A DNA stretch of 64,000 bases from Acidimicrobiales bacterium (GTDB taxonomy: Bacteria > Actinomycetota > Acidimicrobiia > Acidimicrobiales > SZUA-35): the NCBI GenBank assembly GCA_041394265.1, contig JAWKIO010000005.1, forward strand, positions 124,001 to 188,000, in the 5' to 3' direction. The translations under genes were made by a program, and so were the position numbers. Below, piece after piece: positions 25,841 to 34,244 of the stretch (positions within the stretch are counted from its first letter, which is position 1; every line of letters begins with the position of its first letter). The notes under the pieces are model-generated. The model was not told the origin of the DNA, did not search any database, and worked only from the letters and a program-made list of their open reading frames with translations.

Positions 25841-28800
25841 TCAGGTCGTGCTGGTCGGTCGGGTGGTCAGTTCTCGGAAGCGACGCATGAGCGCCGCCGT
25901 TCGTGAGCGATAGGTGGCCGCTCGACGGACCTTGAGTTCCTCGTAGCCCCGAACGTGATCGGGCAGGCCGGCGATCTCGGTGGCCAGGTCGTAGGTGGTC
26001 TCGTCGACCCCGGCCACCAGCTCGTCGATCGTCGTGCGGTACTCACCCGGCAGCTCTCGTTCGATCCGGCGAACCTCGGGGAACCGGAACGGGTCGAGCT
26101 TGGTGCCCCGCAGTCGCTTGCCCTTCGCCAGCACGGCGAGGGCCGGCGCCCCCTTGACGGGGATCGATAGCTTCTCTTTCATCCCCAACGCTCGCAGCAT
26201 CGGCGGATGCAGCCGGTAGCTGATCGAGCCGGAGGCACCGGCCAGCCGACGGGCCTCGGCCAGACCCTCATCGAGCAGCATCAGACGGGCCACCTCGTAC
26301 TCGTCCTTGTACGCCGTGAGCTTGTGCAGGTTGACCGCCACCGTCCGTGTCAACTCATAGGTCGACCCAAGACTGCCATCGCTGTTCGCCACCCGCTCGA
26401 CCACGTCGAGATACGCGGACGCCGTCTCGACGTCCTGGAATCCAATGAGGTCATCCGTGAGCCGTGCGAGCAGATCACCCAGTCCGGTCGTGGCGTCGAG
26501 CGTTTCCACCCGACGAGCAAGCGATGCAGGGAGTGCGGGTCGGCCCTCGGCGTCGGTCGAGCGAAGGTGCGCCGTCGACTCCGGGTCGGCAGCGTGGGCC
26601 CGGCCCCAGCGGAACGCAGCGAGGTTCTTCTCGACCGCCACCCCGTTGAGTTCGATGGCTTGCTCCAGCGACTCGGTCGACACGGGGATGGCGCCGGCCT
26701 GCACGGCCATCCCGACGACAAAACTGTTGGCCGTCACGGCATCGCCGAACAGCGCCGTGGTGATCTGCTCGGCATCGGCCCAGACATGCTTCGTCGCATC
26801 GGTCTCGGTGGCGATCACCTCGGCCAGCCGTTCGGCCGACGCCAGGTGAAGGTCGGGGTGCAGGATCATCTCCCCGGTCGGTGTCGAAGCCGTCGATCCG
26901 ACCACGATGGTGTGCCCAGCCTCACACACGTCGAGCGCTCGGTCGGTGGCCGCCACCAGCTGGTCGCAAGCGAGCAGCAGGTCGGCCTGCTCACGACCGA
27001 GACGATTCGTGGCATCGGCACCGATGCGAGACAGGCGAACGTCGCTCACCACCGGTCCGGCCTTCTGCGACAGGCCGATCTGATCGAGGCCGGTGACCGT
27101 GTAGCCATCGAGCATGCCTGCCGTGCCGATGATCTGCGCGACGGTGACGATCCCGGTGCCACCGATCCCGGTGATCCGCATGGCGAAGTGATCGCTGGGC
27201 ACAGCCAGCACGGGCTCGGGAACCGTCGGCGGTGTGAACCCGTCGATCACACCGGTCGTTGGCGACTCGTCGAGTTCCACGGTCATGAACGAGGGGCAAT
27301 CGCCCTCGAGGCACGAGAAGTCGAGATTGCACGTCGACTGGTCGATGGTGGTCTTGCGCCCGAATGGCGTGTCGATCGGCTGGACCGACAGGCAGTTGCT
27401 CACCTGGCCGCAATCGCCGCAACCCTCGCAGATCCGGGGGTTGATGACCACCCGCTGGGTCGGTGCGACCACCTTGCCCCGCTTACGGTCACGCCGCAGT
27501 TCGGCGGCGCAACGCTGGTCGTGGATCAACACGGTGACCCCGGGGACGGTGGCCAACATCTCCTGGGCTTCGAGCAGCCGCGACCGATCCCAGACCTCGA
27601 CGCCACGAGGCAGCTCGCCCCGCTCGTACTTGTCGGGCTCGTCGGTGGTGACCAGGACACGAGACACCCCACTGGCCTGGAGCATCCTCACCACCCGACT
27701 CACCGACAGCTGGCCCTGGGGATCCTGGCCGCCGGTCATCGCGACCGTGCCGTTGTAGAGCAGCTTGTAGGTGATGTTCACGCCGGCGGCTCGTGCCGCC
27801 TGGATCGCGAGTTGGCCGCTGTGGAAGTACGTGCCGTCGCCGAGGTTCTGGATCAGATGATCGCGCTCGACGAAGTCGGCCATGCCGATCCACTGGGTGC
27901 CCTCGTTGCCCATGCAGGTGATGCCGGCGATGTCGCCGACTCGCTCGGGATCCATGAACAGCGCCATCGTGTGGCACCCGATGCCGGCGCCGACGAGCGA
28001 TCCGTCGGGCACCTGGGTGCTGCGATTGTGCGGGCACCCGGAGCAGTAGTACGGCGAACGGGTCGAGCCGACGTTGACCGGGATCCGCTGACGCTCCGGT
28101 TTCTCCGGCACCAGCCGATCACCGATCCGCTCGGCCAAGACTCGGCGCAACGGGTCGATGATGAGGTCGGCATCGAGGTGACCGTAGGTGCGAAACAGGG
28201 GCTGGCCGTGGGCGTCGTGCTTGCCCAGCACCATCGGGCGATGCGACGAGGTGTAGAGGCTCTGCATGATCAGTGCCTCGACGAACGGCTGCTTCTCCTC
28301 GACCACCACGAGCGTGTCGACCCCGCGGGCGAACGTGCGGATCGTCTCGGGGTCGAATGGAATGGGCATCTGCATGCGCAGCAGGCGGATGCCGGCAGCG
28401 GCGATGTCGTGGTCACTCACCAGCCCGAGCCGAGTCAGCGCCTCACGCACCTCGCGGTACGTGATGCCCGATGCTGCGATGCCGATCCACGCATCGCTCG
28501 GGTCGACGGTGGTCTGATTGAGGCCGTTCTTGGAGGCATAGCTCACGGCCAGCGGGTACCGGACGTCGTAGATCTCCTGCTCGAGTTCGACGGTGTACGG
28601 CGTGAGCAACCGGCCACTCGGTCGACGGCGGGTGGCCTCGTCGAACCCGTCGGGAGCGATCGGCTGGACTCGGTCGGGGGCGAGATCGACCGACGTCATG
28701 CCGTCGGCCACGTCGGCCACGATCTTGATGGCGCTCCACAGACCGCTGAATCTCGACAACGCAATCGCGTGGCGCCCGAGATCGAGGACTTCCGCCGGGT

Positions 28801-29332
28801 CGCCGGGATAGAGCAGCGGCATGTGCATGTCGGCCACGACGCCCGCCGACGACGACGGAATGGTCGAGCTCTTGGCGTTGGGGTCGTCACCCACCAGCGC
28901 CACGGCGCCGCCCCAGCGAGACGTTCCGGCGTAGACCCCGTGACGGAGCGCATCCATCGCTCGATCGACGCCGGGGGCCTTGCCGTACCAGATACCGACG
29001 ACGCCGTCGTAGCGGGCATCGGGTTGCGAGGACGCAAGCTGTGAGCCCATCACCGCCGTGGCCGCCAGTTCCTCGTTGCCGCCGGGCCGGACCACGATCG
29101 GCAGATCGGGGGCGAGCTTCGCGGCCCGGGCCGCCTCCTCGCCCATCCCTCCGAGCGGTGAACCCTGGTACCCGGTGAACAACGCTGCGGTGTTGCGGCC
29201 GTCGCGGCGATCGGCGCGAAGCTGCTCGATCGGCAGCCGGGCGAGCGCCTGCACACCGGTGAGGATCACGCGACCCGAGTCGTGCTCGTACCGGTCTTGG
29301 ATGCGGTAGGAACGCTTCTGCAGATCAGTCAT
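25841..29332 (-). CDS. Fused indolepyruvate ferredoxin oxidoreductase-family protein
   Basis: The 1163-residue protein fuses the alpha and gamma-type parts of a thiamine-diphosphate 2-oxoacid:ferredoxin oxidoreductase, which would convert aryl- or branched-chain 2-oxoacids to acyl-CoA. An N-terminal pyrimidine-binding domain (TGYQGSPLGG near residue 55) is followed by a TPP-binding region (GIGCHTMALF, CMGNEGTQW, GDGTYFHSG), a four-Cys iron-sulfur segment (NPRICEGCGDCGQVSNCLSV), further cysteines (CNLDFSCLEGDCPSF) and a gamma-like domain starting MRITGIGGTGIVTVAQI. The start is ATG 29332 with AAGGAGAG 5 nt upstream and TAACGT further up. Aryl- and branched-acid catabolism is plausible; the exact 2-oxoacid is unknown. 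Confidence 0.9.
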   Translation of the reverse strand: MTDLQKRSYRIQDRYEHDSGRVILTGVQALARLPIEQLRADRRDGRNTAALFTGYQGSPLGGMGEEAARAAKLAPDLPIVVRPGGNEELAATAVMGSQLASSQPDARYDGVVGIWYGKAPGVDRAMDALRHGVYAGTSRWGGAVALVGDDPNAKSSTIPSSSAGVVADMHMPLLYPGDPAEVLDLGRHAIALSRFSGLWSAIKIVADVADGMTSVDLAPDRVQPIAPDGFDEATRRRPSGRLLTPYTVELEQEIYDVRYPLAVSYASKNGLNQTTVDPSDAWIGIAASGITYREVREALTRLGLVSDHDIAAAGIRLLRMQMPIPFDPETIRTFARGVDTLVVVEEKQPFVEALIMQSLYTSSHRPMVLGKHDAHGQPLFRTYGHLDADLIIDPLRRVLAERIGDRLVPEKPERQRIPVNVGSTRSPYYCSGCPHNRSTQVPDGSLVGAGIGCHTMALFMDPERVGDIAGITCMGNEGTQWIGMADFVERDHLIQNLGDGTYFHSGQLAIQAARAAGVNITYKLLYNGTVAMTGGQDPQGQLSVSRVVRMLQASGVSRVLVTTDEPDKYERGELPRGVEVWDRSRLLEAQEMLATVPGVTVLIHDQRCAAELRRDRKRGKVVAPTQRVVINPRICEGCGDCGQVSNCLSVQPIDTPFGRKTTIDQSTCNLDFSCLEGDCPSFMTVELDESPTTGVIDGFTPPTVPEPVLAVPSDHFAMRITGIGGTGIVTVAQIIGTAGMLDGYTVTGLDQIGLSQKAGPVVSDVRLSRIGADATNRLGREQADLLLACDQLVAATDRALDVCEAGHTIVVGSTASTPTGEMILHPDLHLASAERLAEVIATETDATKHVWADAEQITTALFGDAVTANSFVVGMAVQAGAIPVSTESLEQAIELNGVAVEKNLAAFRWGRAHAADPESTAHLRSTDAEGRPALPASLARRVETLDATTGLGDLLARLTDDLIGFQDVETASAYLDVVERVANSDGSLGSTYELTRTVAVNLHKLTAYKDEYEVARLMLLDEGLAEARRLAGASGSISYRLHPPMLRALGMKEKLSIPVKGAPALAVLAKGKRLRGTKLDPFRFPEVRRIERELPGEYRTTIDELVAGVDETTYDLATEIAGLPDHVRGYEELKVRRAATYRSRTAALMRRFRELTTRPTSTT

Positions 29333-29476
29333 GGCGACTCTCCTTGTTGCGACGTTAGCAGCCGAGCCAGCGTCGGTCGGGGGCAGGGAGCCGGCGCACG
29401 AAGGGTCGTTGGACTCCGGTGCCGATCGCGCCGTCGCAGTACGGTCGAACCACAGGACAGGGTGGAAGGAGTACCC

Positions 29477-30022
29477 ATGCCCGGCTCGAACAAACCCGCA
29501 CGGCTTCCGCCGCGGTGGTTCGTGACGACGTTCTGGAAGGTCCATCGGGCGGTGGTCCGCCTGACCGGCGGCCGACTCGGTCTCTGGCGACCCAAGCCCG
29601 GCGGCTGGGGCGCAGCTCGACTCACCACCATCGGCCGTCGTTCCGGCGAGGAGCGCACCGTCATGGTCGGCTACTTCGAGGACGGACCGAACCTCGTCGC
29701 CCTCGCCATGAACGGGTGGGCACCGGAGGAGCCGGCGTGGTGGTTGAACCTCCAGGCCAACCCCGACGCTCGCGTCGAGATCGTCGGCGGGGAACGCCTG
29801 CTCACTGGTCGCGCTGCCCGTGGTGCCGAACGCGAACGGCTCTGGGCTCGCTGGCGCGAAACCGACAAGGGGCTCGACGACTTCGCCGCTCGCCGCCCGA
29901 ACCAAACCGCCGTTGTGGTGTTCGAGCCTCGCGAGCGAGCTGCTCGTCGCCCTCGACCCGGAGCAACCGAAGGAGGAACCAATGCCGACACGAGTCGCGA
30001 TCGACCGCTTCTTGGACACTGA
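29477..30022 (+). CDS. Ddn-like, F420-dependent nitroreductase family protein (DUF385)
   Basis: The 181-residue protein has the split beta-barrel fold signature of the deazaflavin-dependent nitroreductase family: TTIGRRSGEERTVMVGYFEDG (shown here by its TIGRRSGEERTVMV core), NLVALAMNGW, PAWWLNLQANPDARVEI and a C-terminal VVVFEPRE. F420H2-dependent quinone or enone reduction is the known role of relatives. ATG 29477 has GGAAGGA 7 nt upstream. About 25 Arg/Gly-rich residues extend past the normal family end and overlap the next gene by 41 bp. The gene diverges from the large oxidoreductase gene. Confidence 0.85.
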   Translation: MPGSNKPARLPPRWFVTTFWKVHRAVVRLTGGRLGLWRPKPGGWGAARLTTIGRRSGEERTVMVGYFEDGPNLVALAMNGWAPEEPAWWLNLQANPDARVEIVGGERLLTGRAARGAERERLWARWRETDKGLDDFAARRPNQTAVVVFEPRERAARRPRPGATEGGTNADTSRDRPLLGH

Positions 30023-30440
30023 CCGCATGGCGCTGATCGGGGTGTCACGTGATCCGAAGAAGTTCGCCAACGTGGTCTTCCGAGAGCTCCAGAAGACGGG
30101 CTATGAGGTCGTCCCGGTGAACCCCCACGCCGACCATGTCGAGGGCGTGCCGGCATTCCGCTCCGTCGCCGACCTCCCCGACATCGACCGGGCGATCATC
30201 ATGCTCCCGCCCGCCGAGTCCGCCCGGCTCGTCGCCGAGTGCGCCGACCGTGGCATCGAGCAGGTGTGGCTGCACAAGGGTGCGGGGACCGGCTCGGTCA
30301 CCGAAGAGGCCGTCGCCATCGGCCGGGAGCGTGGGCTCGAGGTCATCGACGGCGCGTGCCCGCTCATGTTCCTCGCCGGCACCGGCTTCATCCATCGCCT
30401 CCACCGCCGCCTCGTGAGCCACCGCTTCGCCACGACCTGA
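29982..30440 (+). CDS. CoA-binding-domain protein (YccU-like)
   Basis: The 152-residue single-domain protein matches the CoA_binding_2 family, a Rossmann-like fold: ALIGVSRDPKKFANVVF near residue 17, VVPVNPHADHVEGVPAF, IIMLPPAES, VWLHKGAGTGSV and a C-terminal VIDGACPLMF. Members bind CoA or nucleotides, but no reaction is established. The start is ATG 29982 with AGGAGG 7 nt upstream, inside the 3' end of the preceding gene. This strong site within the overlap suggests coupled translation. Confidence 0.82.
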   Translation: MPTRVAIDRFLDTDRMALIGVSRDPKKFANVVFRELQKTGYEVVPVNPHADHVEGVPAFRSVADLPDIDRAIIMLPPAESARLVAECADRGIEQVWLHKGAGTGSVTEEAVAIGRERGLEVIDGACPLMFLAGTGFIHRLHRRLVSHRFATT

Positions 30441-30504
30441 CACCACCGTCCCGACACCACCCGACACGACCAGACCCGACGCAACCCAACTCAACCCGGC
30501 ACCC

Positions 30505-30608
30505 AACCGTCGACGCTGAAGCCCACCTCGCCCAACTGTCCACGCTGAAGCCCGGATCTGAGCTCCAGTGTCGACAGTTCGCTGGGATGAGCTCCAGTGT
30601 CGACAGTT
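30505..30608. repeat. Four-unit intergenic element, upstream copy flanking the PhyH gene
   Basis: Forward units of 20 bp at 30505-30524 and 30534-30553 (AACYGTCSACGCTGAAGCCC) are followed by reverse units at 30560-30579 and 30589-30608, which are identical to each other. Start spacings are 29, 26 and 29. The strand can fold into a hairpin of two stacked stems with matched 9-nt internal loops. A copy differing at about 11 of 104 positions lies at 31265-31368, on the other side of the PhyH gene. Confidence 0.85.
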
Positions 30609-30654
30609 CGGTCGAGCAACACGCTGGGATGTCTCACTGTGCGAAGGTGGGCTG

Positions 30655-31260
30655 ATGCACCCTGACCGCTACGACAACGAGGCGGGGTGGGCGGTGGTGT
30701 CCGAGCTGCTCTCGAGCGACGACATCGCCGAGACCCTGGCAATCTGTCGGCGACTCCTGGCGTTGCCGGCGCACGAACGTGATGCCAGAGACCGACCGCA
30801 CGGCGGCACGCAACACCTCGCTGACCTCGATCGCCGGAGCGAGTTCGTGGCCTCGCTGGTCGAGCGGCCGGCGCTGGTCGACGTGGTCGCTGCGATCCTC
30901 GGGCCGACCTTCCGGCGCGTCGAAGTGGCCTACCGGAGCCCGCAGCCGTCATTCGGCAGTCAGCAGCTCCACGCCGACGACCTGCCTCGGATGCAGCCGG
31001 CGTCGAACACGATCGCCACGGCGATCGTCGCGCTGACCGCGTTCACCACCGACAACGGTGCGACCCGGCTGATCCCTGGTAGCCACCGGCGCCCCGACCT
31101 GCAGCGCCGAGCCGGCTCACTCGACACCCATACCGACGAGATCACGCTCACCGGCGCAGCGGGAACAGCATTCGTCTTCTCGGGCCATCTCCTGCACTCG
31201 GGCACCACCAACCAGTCGGCGTTCGAGCGCCCTGCGCTGCAGGTGATCTGGCGGACCTGA
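30655..31260 (+). CDS. Phytanoyl-CoA dioxygenase (PhyH) family protein
   Basis: The 201-residue protein is a compact non-haem Fe(II)/2-oxoglutarate dioxygenase. The metal-binding H-x-D is in QQLHADDL (about residue 104), RLIPGSHR supplies the family signature (about 139-146), and the distal His and substrate-binding Arg are in GHLLHSGTTNQSAFERPALQ. It likely hydroxylates a small molecule or acyl chain; the short length suggests a non-phytanoyl substrate. ATG 30655 has AAGGTGGG nearby. It is flanked on both sides by near-identical 104-bp repeat elements, so the gene may move as a unit. Confidence 0.82.
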   Translation: MHPDRYDNEAGWAVVSELLSSDDIAETLAICRRLLALPAHERDARDRPHGGTQHLADLDRRSEFVASLVERPALVDVVAAILGPTFRRVEVAYRSPQPSFGSQQLHADDLPRMQPASNTIATAIVALTAFTTDNGATRLIPGSHRRPDLQRRAGSLDTHTDEITLTGAAGTAFVFSGHLLHSGTTNQSAFERPALQVIWRT

Positions 31261-31264
31261 CACC

Positions 31265-31368
31265 AACCGTCGACGATGAAGCCCATCTCGCCGAACTGTC
31301 CGCACTGAAGCCCGGAACTGAGCTCCAGTGTCGACAGTTCGCTGGATTGGGCTTCAGTGTGGACAGTT
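31265..31368. repeat. Four-unit intergenic element, downstream copy flanking the PhyH gene
   Basis: Units are forward at 31265-31284 and 31294-31313 and reverse at 31320-31339 and 31349-31368, with start spacings 29, 26 and 29 as in the 30505 copy. The first reverse unit is identical to both reverse units there. It begins 5 bp after the PhyH stop and ends 15 bp before the convergent DUF3179 gene, so it may also act as a terminator. Confidence 0.85.
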
Positions 31369-31383
31369 CAGGCGGGACGGCAG

Positions 31384-32838
31384 TCAGGACTCGGGCCAGA
31401 GATCGGTCTGAGGATGGAACTGTGACCAGGCGAACCAGAACGCCTCGTGGCTCGGGACGTCGTTGCCATCGACATCGACGGCCCGCAAACCGCCGCCGTC
31501 GAGCACGAGGCTGATGCCGAGCGTCGACACGGTGTCGCCCTGTTCGAGTGCCTTCCGCGCCTGCGCTGCGTCGAACGCGATCGGCGTGCCGTCAGGGGCG
31601 ACGACACCGAGCACACTCGCCTGCACCGGCATGCGGTCGTCGACTTCTCCGATCGGGAAGATCGGCCCGTCGGCGTCTCGGGTGTTCCGCAGATCGCTGT
31701 CGGGACGGCCGAGCGCCTCCTCGATGGCGAGCACCGTGGTGTCGGGGTGATCCGCCTTCCACTCTGCCCACGTGGTCACGATGACGCTGTGCTGCGGCAG
31801 CACCACTCCCGCTTCCCACAGCGGCCCACTCACCGCCGCACCGAGGAACGTGTCGAACACCGAGTTCGTGCGGACGTCGTACATCACCTTGTTCGACCGT
31901 GACAGCAGGCCCGAGGTTCGCATCACCGGCCGTTCGAACCCGTCGGCGCCGTCTGTGAAAAAGACCTGAGACGAGCCACAGAGGGTGCAGTAGGGCATGG
32001 CGAAGTCACGGCCACCGAGGGTGTCGTTCACCATCTCGCGCACCTCCATGATCGAGCGGGGGTAGGCGCGAGCTTTGCCGTCGATCTCGATCCCGAAGAC
32101 GACCGTGTCGTCCTCGAGCCATTCGTCGCCGGTGGCTGCGTCGGTGACGGCCGGGTCATCGGCTGCGGGGATGCAATCGCACGGGGAGTCGGTTTCGCCG
32201 TACGGGCGATCGTCGACCAGCACGCCACCCCACGACACCAGGCGCCAATCGATCGCGCTGTCGTCCGGCATGAGTGGCTGCCATCGCTGGTCGATCGAGA
32301 GATACAGGGGGCGCTTGAGCTCGAGGTACTCCGGCGGTGCGGGAACATCCCAAGCAATCAGGTGGTCAACCGCATCGGGCCAGCCGGTGAACGGCTCGAT
32401 CGTCACGCCGGTCAGTGCCTCGAACGCACCGGCAATGGCGGTGGCGGTCTCTCGGCTGGCCGTCACCCTCAGCAGGTCGGTCAGCCACCACGCCATACGC
32501 GGATCGCCGGAGGCACCGATCGTGGCGAGCGCCTCGTCGGTATTGGCGTCGAACCGCTGCTCGATCTCACGCTGTGCGATCACCACCCGTGCCGCGTCGA
32601 CCAGCGCAGGGTCCAGCGGCCCGTCCGGTGCCTCGGGAGCCGGACCGAACGTTCGTGGTTCGGCGGCGATCTCGAGACTGGTCGCCTCGTCACCGAGATC
32701 GTCGTCGATGCCGGCCGCGTCGGGTGCCACTGTCGCGGCCGTGGTCGCGGTCGCCTCGTTGTCGGCATCGGAGGACGGGTCGGAGCAAGCGGCCAGCGTG
32801 ACCGCGACTGCCACCAAGGTGATCGCCAGGCGCTGCAT
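31384..32838 (-). CDS. DUF3179 lipoprotein
   Basis: The 484-residue protein has a lipoprotein signal (AVTLAAC lipobox, Cys18) and an acidic linker, so it should be anchored on the outer face of the membrane. The C-terminal two thirds match DUF3179, including the cysteine motif YCTLCGSSQVF and the upstream RAYPRSIMEVREMVND segment. The family's role is unknown; a redox or metal role for the CxxC is possible. The upstream thiolase gene is on the same strand, but a strong hairpin lies between, so separate transcription is likely. Confidence 0.85.
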   Translation of the reverse strand: MQRLAITLVAVAVTLAACSDPSSDADNEATATTAATVAPDAAGIDDDLGDEATSLEIAAEPRTFGPAPEAPDGPLDPALVDAARVVIAQREIEQRFDANTDEALATIGASGDPRMAWWLTDLLRVTASRETATAIAGAFEALTGVTIEPFTGWPDAVDHLIAWDVPAPPEYLELKRPLYLSIDQRWQPLMPDDSAIDWRLVSWGGVLVDDRPYGETDSPCDCIPAADDPAVTDAATGDEWLEDDTVVFGIEIDGKARAYPRSIMEVREMVNDTLGGRDFAMPYCTLCGSSQVFFTDGADGFERPVMRTSGLLSRSNKVMYDVRTNSVFDTFLGAAVSGPLWEAGVVLPQHSVIVTTWAEWKADHPDTTVLAIEEALGRPDSDLRNTRDADGPIFPIGEVDDRMPVQASVLGVVAPDGTPIAFDAAQARKALEQGDTVSTLGISLVLDGGGLRAVDVDGNDVPSHEAFWFAWSQFHPQTDLWPES

Positions 32839-32903
32839 GCTGGCATTCCAGCAGACAACGGCCAGCGCCTGCGGTCACCACCGCCGAACTGCGCCAAAAC
32901 GCA

Positions 32904-32954
32904 GCAACGTTGGCACTGGGAGCATCAAAACGAGGCTCCCAGCGCCAGAGTTGC
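32904..32954 (-). terminator. Long imperfect hairpin after the thiolase gene
   Basis: Twenty-base arms (32904-32923 and 32935-32954) pair as GCAAC, GGC and CTGGGAGC blocks with complementary GCTCCCAG, GCC and GTTGC, separated by small mismatches, with an 11-nt loop. It lies 30 bp past the thiolase stop on the minus strand and before the DUF3179 gene. Confidence 0.55.
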
Positions 32955-32968
32955 GCACGGACGGAGTG

Positions 32969-32985
32969 GACCCCCCGGGGGGGTC
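32969..32985. repeat. C6-G7 palindrome at a gene end
   Basis: GAC, five further C, then seven G and TC form an almost perfect self-complementary block that includes the last bases of the thiolase stop codon. It would form a very stable GC hairpin and may assist termination. Confidence 0.4.
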
Positions 32986-34186
32986 AGCCCAATTCGCTGC
33001 CGACGATCGAGACGAAGCTCACACACTCGCCGGGGGCGCCGCCGAGGTTGTGGGTCATGGCCAGCTTCTTGCCCGCTTCGGTGACGCTCGAGATCTGGCG
33101 CTCGGGCGGTGCTTCTTGGCGAAGCTGGAGCCAGCACTCGAAGAGCATGCGCAGACCGGAGGCGCCGATCGGGTGGCCGAAGCTCTTGAGACCACCGTCG
33201 GGGTTGACCGGCAGCTCACCCTGCAAGTCGTAGGTGCCGGCCATGACTTCCTTCCAACCCATGCCACGCTCGGCGAACCCGAGGTCTTCCATGAGGACCA
33301 GCTCGGTCGGGGTGAAGCAGTCGTGCACCTCGGCCATGGCCAGTTCGGCCCGCGGGTTGGTGATCCCGGCCTGGGCGTAGGCGTCGGTCGCACAGGCCGC
33401 CACCTCGTTGAAGGTGGTGTAGTCGTAGTCGGGATCAATCGGCCCGGCCGCAGGGCCTGCGGTGAAGGCCAACGCCTTCACGTACAGCGGGTTGTCGGTG
33501 TACTTGTGGGCGTCCTCGGCTCGGCACAAGATCGCAGCCGCCGAACCATCGGACACGCCCGAGCAGTCGAAGATGCCGAGCTGGCCGGCGATCAGCGGCG
33601 CGTTGCAGATGGTGTCCTTGCCCACTTCCTTGCGGAACTGGGCTCGCTCGTTGCGGGCGCCGTTGTAGTGGTTCTTCCACGCGATCCGAGTGAGGACGTC
33701 CTTCATCTCGTCCTCGTCGACCCCGTACTTGCGGGAGTAGGCCGGTGCCAGGAGGCTGAACATGGCCGGGGCGGTCAGCTCCGCGCTCGTGCCGTCGTCG
33801 GGGATCGGCGGCATGACGAGACCGGACATGCCGTTGTCCTTGAGCTTCTCCACACCGATCGCCATGACGAGGTCGTAGGCGCCGGAGGCCACGGCGTAGG
33901 CGGCGTTTCGAAACGCCTCGGAGCCGGTGGCGCACATGTTCTCGACCCGGGTGACCGGCTTGTAGTCGATCTTCAGTGCCCGGCTGAGGGTGAGGCCCGA
34001 GATGCCCGAGCCCATCGTGCCGAACCAGAAGGCATCGACGTCGTCCTGCTTGATGCCGGCTGAGGAGTACGCCGCCTGTGCCGCGTCGACGAGCATGTCG
34101 TCGACCCCCGAGTCCCAGTGCTCACCGAATGGCGTGCACCCCATCCCGACGATGGCGACCTGATCCTTGATGCCTCGTGATCCCAT
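32984..34186 (-). CDS. SCP-x-type thiolase (acetyl-CoA acetyltransferase family)
   Basis: The 400-residue protein belongs to the lipid-transfer-associated thiolase group. The nucleophilic Cys is in RVENMCATGSEA (about residue 85), a catalytic His in SFGHPIGASG, and THNLGGAPGECV near the C-terminus carries the second Cys. Members cleave side-chain 3-ketoacyl-CoAs of sterols or branched acids and are usually paired with a DUF35 protein, as here with the upstream gene. A strong AAAGGGGAA ribosome-binding site lies 5 nt before ATG 34186. The gene pair likely forms an operon in which the thiolase needs the DUF35 partner. Confidence 0.88.
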   Translation of the reverse strand: MGSRGIKDQVAIVGMGCTPFGEHWDSGVDDMLVDAAQAAYSSAGIKQDDVDAFWFGTMGSGISGLTLSRALKIDYKPVTRVENMCATGSEAFRNAAYAVASGAYDLVMAIGVEKLKDNGMSGLVMPPIPDDGTSAELTAPAMFSLLAPAYSRKYGVDEDEMKDVLTRIAWKNHYNGARNERAQFRKEVGKDTICNAPLIAGQLGIFDCSGVSDGSAAAILCRAEDAHKYTDNPLYVKALAFTAGPAAGPIDPDYDYTTFNEVAACATDAYAQAGITNPRAELAMAEVHDCFTPTELVLMEDLGFAERGMGWKEVMAGTYDLQGELPVNPDGGLKSFGHPIGASGLRMLFECWLQLRQEAPPERQISSVTEAGKKLAMTHNLGGAPGECVSFVSIVGSELG

Positions 34187-34244
34187 GTGATTCCCCTTTG
34201 TCAGCGTTCTCGTGTGGTGTGTTCTGCGTGTCGTTTGCGGCGGG

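Noticed and set aside
26207..29044. A long plus-strand open frame (945 codons) opposite the large oxidoreductase gene
   Set aside because: It mirrors the codon structure of the minus-strand gene, has no family motif, and such antisense frames are common at this GC content.
30505..31368. Integron attC sites or an insertion sequence flanking the PhyH gene
   Set aside because: No integrase, no conserved RYYYAAC/GTTRRRY ends, no transposase frame; the cassette idea is kept only as a hypothesis.
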